NCBI GenBank assembly: GCA_004555705.1
Contig: SFHI01000076.1
Location: 1-13,834 of the forward strand
Reading direction: 5' to 3'
Length of the DNA stretch: 13,834 nucleotides
DNA from: Clostridiales bacterium
Lineage (GTDB): Bacteria > Bacillota > Clostridia > Oscillospirales > Oscillospiraceae
Made by a program: the position numbers and the translations under genes. Numbering within the stretch: position 1 is the stretch's first letter; every line of letters begins with the position of its first letter. Shown one piece after another: positions 13,735-13,834 of the stretch. The notes beneath the pieces are model-generated. The model was not told the DNA's origin. It did no database searches and saw nothing but the letters and a program-made list of their open reading frames with translations.

Positions 13735-13834
13735 GATAAATTGTTGTTTACAGTTTTCAAACACCTTACGTTGCTGCCGTAGGGGCGGCTATTAGCCGCC
13801 CGAAAGGCTTAAGTATTTTGAGCATTTCCGATAG
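13735..13834. repeat. Third type of intergenic repeat, truncated by window end
   Basis: GATAAATTGTTGTTTAC (13735-13751) is identical to 1644-1660, the left end of the 221-bp element. It is followed here by different sequence that contains a perfect hairpin, GGGCGGCT (13783-13790) with AGCCGCCC (13794-13801) around ATT. No gene is visible to the window end. The element probably continues outside. Confidence 0.65.

Overview
The window is a chromosomal catabolic gene island, most likely from an anaerobic Gram-positive Clostridia member (Oscillospirales-like gut Firmicute). That placement rests on strong AGGAGG-type ribosome binding sites, consensus sigma-A promoters (one perfect TTGACA-N17-TATAAT), fairly GC-rich genes separated by AT-richer spacers, and several dispersed palindromic repeats of a kind I associate with gut Clostridia. 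No rRNA, tRNA, CRISPR array, transposase or phage gene is visible. The taxonomic placement is inference.

Left half, plus strand. A 12-TM-type permease (292-1608) has its own promoter and a conspicuous operator-like palindrome cluster. A 373-bp gap holding a 221-bp inverted-repeat element follows. Next is a tight operon: hydantoinase/oxoprolinase HyuA-like ATPase (1982-4129), a small HExxH zincin of no recognised role (4143-4718), an FAD-dependent oxidoreductase (4721-6097) and a polyol/ketose-type short-chain dehydrogenase (6156-6932). A 564-bp gene-free stretch with strong hairpins and a second inverted-repeat element then leads to an SGNH-type esterase/acyltransferase (7497-8171). A bidirectional terminator closes this side.

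Right half. A minus-strand operon runs SLC13-type permease (11666-10374), HSL-family alpha/beta-hydrolase (10310-9417) and an enolase-superfamily acid-sugar dehydratase-like enzyme (9401-8253). It is divergent from an AraC-family regulator (12058-12990), the obvious candidate controller. A second bidirectional terminator separates the regulator from a convergent DUF1893 gene (13518-13093). That gene has a perfect sigma-A promoter and an approximately 150-nt leader that can fold with its 5' end paired just upstream of the ribosome binding site.

Taken together, two uptake systems, two esterases, an FAD enzyme, an SDR, an acid-sugar dehydratase-like enzyme and a HyuA-like ATPase suggest import and stepwise breakdown of an organic acid, lactone/lactam or acylated sugar-acid. 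The substrate cannot be read from the sequence. The least described parts are the operon-embedded zincin and the family of intergenic elements that share a 12-bp end, AAATTGTTGTTT, present five times.
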